Source: Bathymodiolus brooksi
Lineage: Eukaryota > Mollusca > Bivalvia > Mytilida > Modiolidae
Reading direction: 5' to 3'
DNA length: 64,000 nt
NCBI GenBank assembly: GCA_963680875.1
Contig: OY804588.1
Span: forward strand, 73,122,829 to 73,186,828
Positions within the stretch are counted from its first letter, which is position 1, and every line of letters begins with the position of its first letter. Below, piece after piece: positions 46,829 to 57,492 of the stretch. Both the position numbers and the translations under genes were made by a program. The notes below the pieces were generated by a model. That model was given only the letters and a program-made list of their open reading frames with translations, searched no databases and had not been told where the DNA came from.

Positions 46829-49005
46829 TCACTCGGAAAGTGGATTAAACAATAGCATCCGCCTTGGATATTGTCTTGCATACATTTCCACAACTTTCGA
46901 AATGTCAATTTCAATGTCTTTATGAACATATAATAAAATTAGGGCATTAAAACGATCCTCCCCAATTGTACTGCGGAAAGAATTCGTTATAAATCGTAGC
47001 GATGAGTTGGTTCTTTCAACTGTACTAGACGTAACTTATGTCAATAATAATAAATGCAAGATTTTTGTAATGTTTGGGTACATTAAAAGTACAAACTCTA
47101 CTGTCCGTTAAGGTATCTGACAGATCTTTGGGTTTTTCCACCTGTGTGTTCCATTGCCTTCGCCAGAGATTTAATTCTTGATCAAATGTTGAAGGTAATG
47201 GCAAGTCATCCTTGAAGAAAGTGAATAAATCACTTACTATTTCACTGTTTGCCAAGTGGAGATGGGCTGGAATCAATGCCATTACATTCAATGCTTTCTG
47301 TGATAAACTGTTAAATCTCATGTTGTATTGCTGGATTAGAGAATCAAGGAATGGCAAATAAATTGATCTTTTAAAGTAATCTTTGGTGTGTCTCCCGGAA
47401 CATTGCTTCTTTCCGTTTGCCTTCCGCAGCGTCTAGGCAAAGCTATAACCACATTTCCTATTTCAGCCATACTCCCAGCTTTATCAAAAATCTTATTATA
47501 TTCCGCATCACTACTCCTTGCAGATGACAAGGTGTCCTTTACAAGTTCAACCATCTTATGCCCTTGTAAAACGTCCAACGAACTGCCTTGCAATTTTTGA
47601 CTTAGTCCACTAAAGTAACCATAAAAGTGAAGGACAGACTGAAAGCATACAATAAACGTTGGGTCTGTCATACGTTTTAATAACCCAGTAGATCCAGTCA
47701 CAGCTTTACTATCCCAGCCTCTCTCTAAGCCAATAGCTTCAAGACAGCATAATAGTGGCTCATACATTTCATCAAAAACATGTAATGTTGTCAATTTTTA
47801 CACCCATCTCGTTTGAAAGAAAATTTTAAATTTTGTATTTGTAATTTGGGCATCTACTTCTCGACCAGCATTTACATCTACCACAGCTTTCTCCAGACGC
47901 CTACATCTTTTTGGAGAATATTAAAAAAAATATCCTCAACTGTTTCAAAGCTTCAAGCATGATGTGGATTTCCTTGACTAGACTGCTCTTGCAAAGAACT
48001 AAATTTAGATCATGCGAAGAACAATAGTGATAAACGGCTTTCGAAAAAGGTTCACGAAATTTTGCCGCACAGCCATTATATTTTCCCGGCATGTTACCAG
48101 CGCAATCCATCGTTTGGGAGCGACAAAACTGCGTATCAAGTCCAGCATTACTGAGTGATTCAATTAAATTGTTGCATATTTCTTCCCCTGTAATGTTTTC
48201 ACACGCAACAAATTATAATAAACGTTCTACAGGCTGATTATTAATGGTGTACCTAAGTACAATACCAAGTTGCTCCCAATTGCTTGAATCTGTCACCTCG
48301 TCGCATTGTATTCCGTAATACGGACCTATTGTTTGATTTGTTACTTCATCAACGATTTTATTTTGAATGTATTTCTTCATGCACAGTAAAAGTTGATTCT
48401 GAGATGTTTTCGAGGTATACGAAGCATTCCTTGCACATTTTTCAAGGTGCCCTTCAAGGACCTTATCTCTGGCGTCTACTCTAAAGTTTAATAACTCTTT
48501 GAAGTTTCCTTTCTTAAAGGTGCTACCCTGTTCTGTATCATCGTCTATGTGCCCTCGAAGCCCTGTCTTCCACAGAATAATAACGACTTGACAATTGATT
48601 TCAGTATATTTTTGTTGGTTCTAATTTTTTCGTCTGCATCATGAGAAATTGTTACATCAACCCTTGTGGATGGATTTAAGTATGTACTTTGGAATGCTTT
48701 TAGCTTGGCCAATGATCCTTGGTGGTAATCTGTGGTAGCATGGGATTACTGCTTTTTTCCAGTTGTTATATGGTTCACTGATCAACTTTGTGGGACGTCG
48801 ATGTGATGTATCTGGAAACAAACGACACGCTAGACAATATAGATCATCATCTATTTTAGAGTAAGATAAGAAATCAAAAATGCTAAACCATTCACGACAG
48901 CAATGTCGTTTAATACTTCCAGATGCTCTTCGTTTATCGCAGAACAGTTTTGATGGAAATTGGAATGTAGCTTCTGGTTCCCTGTGAAGTATCAACTTAT
49001 ATTTA
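46829..49005 (-). pseudogene. ZMYM1/hAT-type transposase-derived gene, broken
   Basis: Reading the minus strand in order: a TTF-type zinc-finger segment (48995-48657: WFSIFDFLSYSKIDDDLYCL, LYCLACRLFPD); after a stop and a shift near 48560, NFKELLNFRVDARDKVLE, ASYTSKTSQNQLL and CDEVTDSSNWEQLGIVLRY; an in-frame TAA at 48213; then DCAGNMPGKYNGCAAKF and YHYCSSHDLNLVLC (48110-47985); an in-frame TAA at 47798 after TRWV; a central region to 47025; and, after another shift, the hAT dimerisation tail FRSTIGEDRFNALILLYVHK ending with TGA at 46829. Order and motifs are those of ZMYM1-like/hAT transposases. At least two internal stops and three or four shifts make it inactive. No terminal repeats are found. 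Confidence 0.85.
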
Positions 49006-49008
49006 ATT

Positions 49009-49866
49009 TCATTTGCAGCATTGTTTTTTTATCTCTGGTACTGTAGAGGGAGCATTTGTGTTGACTGTTATGTCTTCTATTCCGATTGTTCTTTCAATGT
49101 CCATTGATGTATCTGTCGACGCCGTCGTTTGTTGTTCTTGCACAGTTGATTGCTGTGTGTAACGTTCATTGGATGATGTTTCTTCTGTAAAATATATCTC
49201 TTCACCAGTGTGTTGTGTGTGTCCACTATTGTCTGATGTTTCCGCAGCAGGAGATATTTCTTCTCTCGTGGCTTGTGTATGATTTGCATTGGTTGGTACA
49301 TGTATTTCTGCTGTAGAAAATATCTCTTCCCGGGGACTTTCTGTTGTTTGAGTGTCAACTGCAGTAATTATTACAGCCGTATCTTCAAATGGCATATCCG
49401 ACGTTGACAAAGATTTGGACATGTCCTCAACATAACTTATGAGCATATCAATGGAGGAATCTTTAATGATAACTGCTCTTCCATCCGGAATCAACTTTCC
49501 GTTATCATCTCTACTGTGTGAATCACTAACTAAATAATTCTCGTCGTTTCCCTTTTCTAAACCTATTGTATAACTTGGATAGTGACCAACTGTTAAAAAA
49601 CACGTGTTTGATTCATCAAAACACATGTTTAGAGCACTCGCTAGACTGAATGTAAGTGCGTTTAGATCATCTACTCTTTGTGATACTACGCCACCTCTTA
49701 GATCTTTCATGTCTAAACTTAATGTTCGATCTTCTATGTTAACTGTAGCGGGAAAATCATCGACCAACATGTAATTATTATGGAAACAAACTGTATGATA
49801 TAGATCAGTTCCGAGTTGAAGGATATGGTCGACATCAGATGAAGTTTGTGGTGTCGTATTTGCCAT
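49009..49866 (-). CDS. ORF with C76-like (herpes tegument-type) protease half; likely 5' part of the hAT gene
   Basis: The 285-residue frame begins MANTTPQTSSDVDHIL. Residues ~65-145 include DDLNALTFSLASALNMCFDE, a strand-turn region, then SDSHSRDDNG at 114-123 and DGRAV at 128-132. D115-x-H117 matches the catalytic Asp-x-His of C76-type deubiquitinase-like proteases, which invertebrate transposon proteins also carry (family knowledge, unverified here). The catalytic Cys part, expected upstream, is not visible. Residues 160-275 form a Thr/Glu-rich linker with imperfect REEI/GEEI repeats. The stop lies 13 bp before the transposase pseudogene: the frame ends after a run of seven A (49024-49030), and the next frame continues the same protein, so the two are probably one gene with a one-base insertion. 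The frame is also open upstream through the 24-bp repeats. Confidence 0.5.
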   Translation of the reverse strand: MANTTPQTSSDVDHILQLGTDLYHTVCFHNNYMLVDDFPATVNIEDRTLSLDMKDLRGGVVSQRVDDLNALTFSLASALNMCFDESNTCFLTVGHYPSYTIGLEKGNDENYLVSDSHSRDDNGKLIPDGRAVIIKDSSIDMLISYVEDMSKSLSTSDMPFEDTAVIITAVDTQTTESPREEIFSTAEIHVPTNANHTQATREEISPAAETSDNSGHTQHTGEEIYFTEETSSNERYTQQSTVQEQQTTASTDTSMDIERTIGIEDITVNTNAPSTVPEIKKQCCK

Positions 49867-49885
49867 AAAACATAGAGCTACACAT

Positions 49886-50157
49886 ACACACTGTCTGCCC
49901 CCTCCATCTAAGTCTCGTCTGCCCCCTCCATCTAAGTCTCGTCTGTCCCCTCCGTCTAAGTCTCGTCTGCCCCCTCCATCTAAGTCTCGTCTGCCCCCTC
50001 CATCTAAGTCTCGTCTGCCCCCTCCGTCTAAGTCTCGTCTGCCCCCTCCGTCTAAGTCTCGTCTGCCCCCTCCATCTAAGTCTCGTCTGCCCCCTCCATC
50101 TAAGTCTCGTCTGCCCCCTCCATCTAAGTCTCGTCTGCCCCCTCCATCTAAGTCTCC
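49886..50157 (-). repeat. 24-bp tandem repeat, eleven copies, open in the ORF's frame
   Basis: The plus-strand unit is GTCTGCCCCCTCCATCTAAG plus TCTC, with C/T changes at one position. On the minus strand, in phase with the start codon at 49866, each unit encodes Asp-Leu-Asp-Gly-Gly-Gly-Arg-Arg, with no stop until a TGA near 50176. It may be an in-frame repeat of the protein's N-terminal region or an intronic expansion that is open by chance. Confidence 0.85.
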
Positions 50158-50261
50158 TTGGTGTTTAGTGCCTTTGCATCATAATCTGTAAATTGGTAGA
50201 TTATTTCTTGTAATATTAAATCATAATGCTTTGATACTATTTCAAAAAAGAGAAACCAGTA

Positions 50262-50541
50262 CTATCGCGAGGCTTTAGAGAGGCTGTAATCGTTCACCTG
50301 GTTTCAATGTAACTTTTGTTTTTGCTTTTTATGTAGCATAAACATAAAAATATATATAAAGGGTTCTATTTCAAACTATGCTCAGCCACCGCATCCAAAT
50401 TGAATTTTCAATAGGAATCAAAAGAATTCAGTTATCATCATTTGATCATTTATTTCATGTACGAATTTGATTGACTACGACAGACGACGTCGGACGCAGG
50501 GTGATGAAAAAACTTCGAATGATCCTTTGGACTAGGTGCAT
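50262..50541 (+). mobile_element. Decayed pearl-type element without core array
   Basis: It starts GAGGCTTTAGAGAGGCTG then TCGTTCACCTGG as in the large arrays, and ends ACGACAGACGACGTCGGACG, a GGTGATG phrase, and a degenerate hairpin CTTCGAATGATCC...GGACTAGGTGC. Confidence 0.55.
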
Positions 50542-50689
50542 TAATTTCATAAATTAAGATAGGTCCCCAAATTTTGTACAAAACTCCCGTTTGAAATTTC
50601 CGATTATCTTTTACGGAATAAAACTAATTGCGAAGTTTCGTTTTTCTAATTAAAAATTATTACTTTTAGTATGATGCTAACCTATACCC

Positions 50690-51130
50690 ACAGCCCCTCG
50701 TATTTCCTCCATTCAGTGGAAGAACCTAAAAAACCACGGTGCACAAGTCATGTCTATTGTACAAGTTTCTCTTCAAACCATTCAGTGCATTATTGAGGAA
50801 CTGCAGATTACAGAATCTCCCTCCTACCCCTAACCTCCAATTCTAAAAATAAAACCGTGGTGAGCAAACTACATTGTATGTCAAATTTGTAGTTTAAGTT
50901 TCACTTCAATCCATTGAGTGGTTATTTAGGAGTTGCGGGTTGCAGAATCATTCTCCTACCCCCTCCACCCGGCCTTCAGTGAAAAATCTAAAAACCATTG
51001 TGCACAACTACAATGTATTTCAAGTACATTATATAGTTTAACGTCAATCAATTGCGTGGTTACAGTCAGGGGAATCGCGGATTGCAGAAATCTTACAGAC
51101 GGACGGACATCAAGTGTTTGAGCAACGGGC
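50690..51130 (+). mobile_element. Third pearl-type tandem core, ~120-140-bp units
   Basis: Three units with AAAACCACGGTGCAC-like starts (50731, 50851, 50991), a CCATTCAGTG/CCATTGAGTGG segment and TGCAGATTACAGAATC-like ends are followed by ACAGACGGACGGACATCAAG (51096), the usual pearl 3' tract. Confidence 0.55.
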
Positions 51131-52138
51131 GTAAAAACCTCATTACACTAAAAGATCAAACAAACAAAAATGTATCAAAGTTCCCGAGAAATATGTTTAC
51201 GGAAATCAGGTGTGAGATATGCATAAACCATTTTGTCGAGATTATTTTCACACTTTCAAGTGCAGTTGTAGATATTAATTTATTACAAATAAATTGTAGT
51301 CAGAATTTTTTGTTAAAAATGTGTAAAAAAATTGTACAGACATCTAAAGGTAGATATAAATAATATAAACGTACCCGGACAAAGGATTTGTTCACACTTT
51401 CTTGTGCAGATACCTCGGGCAGATGCAGAGATTGTTACAAATAAATTGCCGTTAATTTTTTTTTTTTTTATTAATATGTTACTTTTGTATTTTAATGTAC
51501 AATATACCAACGCGTATTTTTACTGATCTTTACTTGAAAAGTAAAAGGCAACATTTTCGGGTATTTGTATACAAATCAAACTTATATTTGTTTTCATATG
51601 AAATTGCAGAATTTCGAATTCAAGAACTATTTGAACCATTATTTAAAGAGAAGTGACCATTTTCTTGGGACACTCAAGTTTCTCCACACTATCTCAGTTT
51701 CATCATCTGATTCTCTCGTTATAGGTTTTCGTTGTATGTTTTATAAATGAGATCAATTGTTAAATTAATTATTCGAAGTATTGATTGAATTTACTTTTTA
51801 GTTTACCTTTGACTTTTCTCGTCTCGTCGAGGAATCAGAAATGTATCCAATCTTGCTTCTTTTCTTGGCCTAGAATGTTCGTCCATTTTATAATTTCTAA
51901 ATAGCACGTGTACATGTAGTTGTAAAATTGACTGAAGAAATAATGTTTAATTAGCGTGAGAAAATAGTTGATGTCTGGTACCTCGGAACCAATCAGAATG
52001 GAATAATCTTTGAACTACTGACGGCGAATACATATATGAATCAGCGAACACATCCAACGTGTATTTACAATGTGTAAGAATATTTTACTACAGGTCACGA
52101 GTTAACCATTCATGAAAAAGTTATTTATGGAACTGCTT
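51131..52138. other. Unassigned AT-rich stretch
   Basis: Several 60-100-codon AT-rich frames overlap on both strands; none shows splice sites or recognisable protein. No repeat identified. Confidence 0.4.
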
Positions 52139-52139
52139 A

Positions 52140-52222
52140 ATTAACGTTGCTTTGCGAATTTTAGAGGGGGGGGGGGGGGGGGGGGGGGCACGACCCGCAC
52201 GCCCCCTCTAAATCCGCCACTG
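52140..52222. repeat. G homopolymer flanked by a transposon-end-like sequence
   Basis: A run of about two dozen G (52165-52188) lies between TTTAGAG and a CCCCCTCTAAATCCGCCACT end. The minus strand AGTGGCGGATTTAGAGGGGG is a common animal transposon-end wording. The homopolymer length may be an assembly estimate. Confidence 0.6.
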
Positions 52223-52745
52223 ATGTCAGTATAGAATAAAAGTACCTCTGGTTGTCTCTGTCGTAGGATCTACTATCTATGTCAGTATAGAATAAAAGGA
52301 CCGCTGGTTTTCTCTGTCGTACGATCTACTGCCTATGTCAGTATAGAATAAAAGGACCACTGGTTTTCTCTGTCGTACGATCTACTACCTATGTCAGCAT
52401 AGAATAAAAGGACCGCTGGTTTGTTCTGTCGTACGATCTACTACCTATGTCAGTATAGAATAAAAGTACCTCTGGTTGTCTCTGTCGTACGATCTACTAT
52501 ATATGTCAGCATAGAATAAAAGGACCGCTGGTTTTCTCTGTCGTACGATCTACTACCTATGTCAGTATAGAATAAAAGGACCGCTGGTTGTCTCTGTCGT
52601 ACGATCTACTATCTATGTCAGCATAGAATAAAAGGACCACTGGTTGTCTCTGTCGTACGATCTACTACCTATGTCAGTATAGAATAAAAGTACCTCTGGT
52701 TGTCTCTGTCGTAGGATCTATACCAGAGTATAGAATAAAACGACC
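52223..52745. repeat. 56-bp minisatellite, nine to ten copies
   Basis: ATGTCAG recurs exactly every 56 bp at 52223, 52279, 52335, 52391, 52447, 52503, 52559, 52615 and 52671, with a degenerate tenth unit at 52720. Units alternate between TACCTCTGGTT and GACCGCTGGTT types. A 56-bp period shifts frame each unit, so it is non-coding. Confidence 0.95.
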
Positions 52746-52809
52746 GCCAGTTGCCTCCGTTATTGTCAGCCGCGCATTATATTAGGAATCTCTAGCTTAA
52801 GTTCGAAAT

Positions 52810-53215
52810 TGGACAAAATTTCAAAGTGCTACAATTTCAACGAAAATTGATATTTAGAAGATTTTTGACCTGAGGAATATGATAGTGACAAATGCGATTT
52901 AAAAATTGCGGCCATTGCAGCCATTATGGTGGCCATTTTGGCAGCTATTTTCAATATGGCCGCCAAAACACATAAAAAATTTCGAAGTGCTCTAATTACA
53001 AAGAAAATTGATATTTAGGGTTTTTTAGAGGAATGTGATCGTGACCAATACGATTGCAAAATGGCGGTCAATTTGGCAGCCATTAAATTTTAAGATGGCC
53101 GCCAAAATGCGTAAAATTTCGAAGTGCTCCAATTTCAACAAAAATTGATATGTAGGGTTTTTCCCACATGAGGAATGTGACACTGACACAAGCGATTTGA
53201 AAATGACGAGTTATT
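52810..53215. repeat. Tandem core of ~140-160 bp, three copies
   Basis: AAATTTCGAAGTGCTC-like starts at about 52818, 52978 and 53113 are followed by AAAATTGATAT, GAGGAATGTGA and GCGATTTGAAAA segments. Units carry ATGGCCGCCAAAA or GCCATTTTGG. It resembles a pearl core, but no terminal hairpin is seen. Confidence 0.6.
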
Positions 53216-53270
53216 TTTTTACTGGTACACATGTTCTTGTGTATGTGATGTACCAATAAAAATGTAGATA

Positions 53271-53449
53271 CAGTCAAACCTGCTTTTGTGACCACTTCTA
53301 TTAAACAACATCTTGTATTATGTGACCTTAGATTTTATTTCCCTTCACAGTGCATTTCATATCAATTAAACCTGTATTAAGTAACCACCTGTCTTATGTG
53401 ACCATATTTCACTGTTCCCTTGGAAGGTCACATAAGATAGGTTTGACTG
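53271..53449. mobile_element. mariner-type MITE with CAGTCAAACC ends
   Basis: The ends CAGTCAAACCTGCTTTTGTG and CACATAAGATAGGTTTGACTG (last 19 inverted) are flanked by TA at 53269 and 53450. Related copies are at 54371 and 62860. Confidence 0.8.
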
Positions 53450-53451
53450 TA

Positions 53452-54370
53452 TCTAATTTAGTGCACACAATACGTTTCTGGAATAATCTTCATCAGGTAC
53501 ACTGATAGTGAAAAGATTTGAAGGCCAAATAATTTAAAAGTCTTTTAAGAGCAAATAAACCAAAGAACCTAAACAGGAGTTATGGGACTTTGACTATTTT
53601 ATACATCGTGTAACAGAGTAAAATCTTGTGCACGCAACTCCTGAAACGTTCATCAGAATGTGTTCTTGTATGGTAGGATTGTTAGTCATAATATGTAATT
53701 GAGCCTGCTATGCTGCCATTTTAATTCGACAAATTTTGTGGAATATGGGACTTTCACCTTTTTCGACCTACTGTATCATAGTTGGATCTAGTTTAGACAC
53801 TTAGCAAAAGGTTATATGTGAAAGACCTCAAACAGTTTATTTCTGGTCTGACATTTGCAAGAGGAAGTAATCAACCTTTTTTTATCAAATGCCATTGTTT
53901 TTCTGTCTTCCTCAAGGGCTGTGATATATTCAGACTTTTTAATTTTGAAAACACAGTAGAGGGGATACCTTTACTGATATTAATATATCACATGGATAAC
54001 ATACTCACATTACACCTCTTTCTATTGCGGCGGGGGACATATGGCTACATGTAGCAATCTTGTTTATATTGAAAGATTTCATTATCAAAACATGATAAAG
54101 AGTTTAAGTATATAAATAAATCTGACATCCTGTTTAAATCATAATATAATAATTAGACAATATATGCACATTTCTCGTAATATATATTTATATATATTTA
54201 CTGGGAAATGGGATTGAACAACCGTCGGGAGTGTTTCCTGAATGTCGACATTCTTAAAATAGTGTACATATATTGTTGTTTTACCACTTATGTTGGGGCA
54301 ATTTAAAGTTTGTTATTTACAAATGTATCTTTCAAAATTTGCACATTTTCGTAAAATGTATATTATTTAT
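53452..54370. other. Unassigned stretch
   Basis: No recognised gene. It contains a 78-codon frame at 53818 without splice or family support. Confidence 0.4.
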
Positions 54371-55452
54371 AGTCAAACCAGTATTAATAGGTCACCCTTG
54401 GGACAAAGAAAGAGTGGCCTTTTAAGACAGGTGACATCTTAAAAGAGGTTCAATTCATATGAAATGTTCTATGACAGGACACGTAAAAGATGACCACATG
54501 GGCAGGTTTGACTGTAGCTGTGGAACCGTAGCCCTTTGTGGTCCTTTTTTCTTTTCTTTTTTTTTGGCGGACCATAGGGCTACGGATTTCACCCTATCAA
54601 AAATTTGCGGAACTGCGACCACGAATTCGTCGCACCTTTTAACAGTAATTTTCACAACAAAACGCTTTGTGAGAGCGGAGTCATGTGGATAACTCGTTTC
54701 GTTACATATTTATCTATCGCTTTTCATATTTACTTACTTATTATTATTCATTTCTAGCTCATTATAATAAACAATGTTTCGATATTAACTGATTCAACCT
54801 ACTTAGTCCCGCCATCTTGTCTTTGTGTTATTCTCGCTTTGAGGTCACATGACTTTTGAGAGATGACTCTAACAGCAAAACACGTGTTCGATTTGTTTAC
54901 GTTTTACCGGAGTTTTTTCACGGCGATTTTTTATCTGAAATAAAATATTTGTTCAACCTAGAGAGAAATATTTTACATATTTTAACCAGAAATGTTATTT
55001 TCTTCTATGATTATTACAACTGAGGTGCACTCTCATTCAACATTTTCAAGTTTTTCATGTAAACAAACCGAACACGTGTTTTGCTGTTAGAGTCATCTCT
55101 CAAAAGTCATGTGACCTCAAAGCGAGAATACCACAAAGATAAAATGGCGGGACTCAGTAGGTGAAATCAGTTAATATCGATTTTTTTTTTATTATAATGA
55201 GCTAGAAATGAATAATAATAAGTAAGAAAATATGAAAAGCGATAGAGAAATATGTAACGAAACGAGTTATCCACATGACTCCGCTCCCACAAAGCGTTTT
55301 GTTGTGAAAATTACTGTTGAAAGGTGCGACGAATTCTTGGTCGCAGTTCCGCAAATTTTTGATAAGGTGAAATCCGTAGCCCTATGGTCCGCCAAAAAAA
55401 AAGAAAAAAAAGGACCATAAAGGGCTACGGTTCCGCAGCTAGTTTGACTGTA
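54371..55452. mobile_element. mariner-type MITE split by a MULE-type MITE
   Basis: The left end AGTCAAACCAGTATTAATAG (54371) and right end GGTTTGACTGTA belong to the family at 53271. The 927-bp insertion at 54515-55441 lies within the right terminal sequence, and GTTTGACTG is consequently duplicated. Confidence 0.75.
54515..55441. mobile_element. MULE-type MITE, ~380-bp arms, 9-bp target duplication
   Basis: TAGCTGTGGAACCGTAGCCC at the left pairs with GGGCTACGGTTCCGCAGCTA at the right; pairing runs to the AACACGTGTT words near 54885 and 55070. GTTTGACTG is at 54506-54514 and 55442-55450. Mirror-image 60-75-codon frames in the arms are by-products of symmetry. Confidence 0.88.
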
Positions 55453-56032
55453 CATACAGCTTTAACAACCATCGGGAGTGTTCTTTGAACGCCAACATTT
55501 TTAAAACAACATAGAGTGTACATTGTTGTTTTAACACTTATGTTGGGGCAATTATAAAGTTTGTTATTTACTTTTCAAAAAGAATTACTAAGTGAAATAC
55601 ACATGTATCACATGCTATATTTATTTTAAATCTAATTAAATGAAGTAAAATATAGTGATTTAAGAATGTTTTATTCCCCCTTTCTAGAAAAGATAATAAA
55701 ATTTAAAAAGTGAGAAATTTAATGAGAAATGAAATAATATATGCTATGCAAAAGTGAAGTTTAAAATAAGTTTTTCCAATAATAAAGACAACTTTATGCT
55801 ATATATGGAGTTATGGGTTAAACCAGAAACATCCGATCAGCCTGATCGGGAGACATGCGCATTATTTATAGTAAAGTGGGCTGGGAGTTACTGATAAACA
55901 ACAGCTGATAATGGTAAACATAAGCACAATGACATGGATGAGGACTCTTACGTGAATATATAAACACAACATCAAACACATAAAATTAGATTTCTAAATT
56001 TTCATACTTAAAATGTTACGTCTTTAAGGTTA
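55453..56032. other. Unassigned AT-rich stretch
   Basis: CAACCATCGGGAGTG...GTTGGGGCAATT at 55466-55556 repeats 54220-54306 on the same strand, so the MITE pair sits between two copies of an older local repeat. Otherwise featureless. Confidence 0.5.
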
Positions 56033-56287
56033 TGGTGTTTAATGTCACTTTCAACAATATTTCAGCTATATCATGACAGTCAGTTTTATTGATGGAGGAC
56101 ACCGGAGTACCCGGAGAAAGCCACTGACCTGCCGCAAGTCACTGACAAACTGTATCACATAAGATTGTATATCGAGTACACCTGGCCTGAGCGATATTCA
56201 AACTCGCAACGTTAGTGGTGATAGGCATTGATAGCATAGGTAATTATAAATCCAACTACCATACGATCACGACCACGACGACCCCTT
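56033..56287 (-). mobile_element. tRNA-derived SINE, family 2 (copy 3, nearly complete)
   Basis: It runs from TGGTGTTTAATGTCACTTTC to the 5' head (minus GGGTCGTCGTGGTCGTGATC). It holds the central CGGAGTACCCGGAGAAAGCC domain shared with family 1. Confidence 0.75.
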
Positions 56288-56559
56288 GAAAGTCAGAAAA
56301 TGTAGAAATTATAACATTGTATATGTACATTACATTGTTAATATTATTAAACTTGTGCTGCCTTCTTTTGTACTGAACATTCTGAATTGTTTATATCAAA
56401 TGCTATGCATGTATAGATTAAAACACAGTTTAATTTTCATAAGTCAGTTTATTTCAATGTTATAGAGAGAAGTATTCAGTTTTTGGTTGTCATGGTAACA
56501 CACAAAAATAATATTTAATATGATAAAAATAAATTTGACAAGAAGAGTTTGAAGATACC

Positions 56560-56770
56560 AAAGGGGCAATCGCAATCCGTTTATCGAAGAAGAACAGACA
56601 AAATAATGGCCAAAAGAAAAAGTACAAAAGGACCAATAACGATCAACAAAACATACATATAAAACTAAAGATCGAGTAACACGAAACCCACTAAAAACCG
56701 GGGGTGAACTCATGTGCTCCGGAAGGGTCAGCAGTTCCTGCTCCACTAGTGACACCCGTCGTGTTAATCT
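56560..56770. repeat. Retroelement-associated repeat fragment
   Basis: AAAAACCGGGGGTGAACTCA, GTGCTCCGGAAGGGTCAGCA and CACCCGTCGTG are wording I recall from abundant mytilid repeats linked to the same retroelement family as 57940-58700. This is a memory-based match only. Confidence 0.4.
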
Positions 56771-57492
56771 AGATACAACCCCGGTGATAAGTCATGAACG
56801 ACTTAGTGGAAAAAATAAATGACAATGGGTACTCGTCTATAACAAATTTCAATAAATGTACACAGAAGGTTAAATATAGTATAGTACAGTCACGCTGGTA
56901 ATCGGCACAAGCAGAACAGTTGGTTCTGCAAAGAAATTCGTGAGGATAACTTCCGGTTTTGGTGGAGGAGAGTTCACGAAGACGCTTCGCAAGGTATGTA
57001 CATATCAAAAATTGAAATTTTCTTTTTTACTGCTCGAATATTGCAAAATCAGAGAATGCTATGCTGTGGCGAATGCTTTCACGATTAGAAACATGTATAG
57101 TTTATTCTTGTATATGAAGTGTAACTCTCGCAAAATCAATCGTCCCACGAAAAACATGACGAAAATTGTGACACTCTTACATTTCTAAGTTGTTCTTGAC
57201 AAAGATGCAAGTAAAATTTTCATTATTTTTTCATCATGGGAGTCTAAATGTAATCGGGGATAAATTCCGATTCGTCAGAAGTAAATTGAAGTCTAGATAA
57301 ATCTACAAGCTGTCAATTTTTTCGTGTTCCTGCTTGAGGAGATCGGTTCTGATAGAGTACATTGCGAATGCATGAGGAGATTTGTTAGTTTTGTTAATTG
57401 TTTTCTGCAAAATTGTTAAATTGACACTTTTAAACACAAAACTGATAAATACTCTAATCAAAATAAACTATTCTCTGTCCACTTTCAGGAGA

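Noticed and set aside
49009..49035. Programmed ribosomal frameshift at the A7 run
   Set aside because: The needed shift is +1 rather than the -1 expected at A-rich slippery sites, and the downstream gene has several other stops and shifts, so decay is the simpler reading.
49886..50157. Possible CRISPR-like array
   Set aside because: 24-bp units are directly adjacent with no spacers; it is a tandem repeat in a eukaryotic genome.
54459..55455. Four mirror-image frames of 62-77 codons
   Set aside because: They lie in the two arms of the MULE-type MITE and mirror each other.
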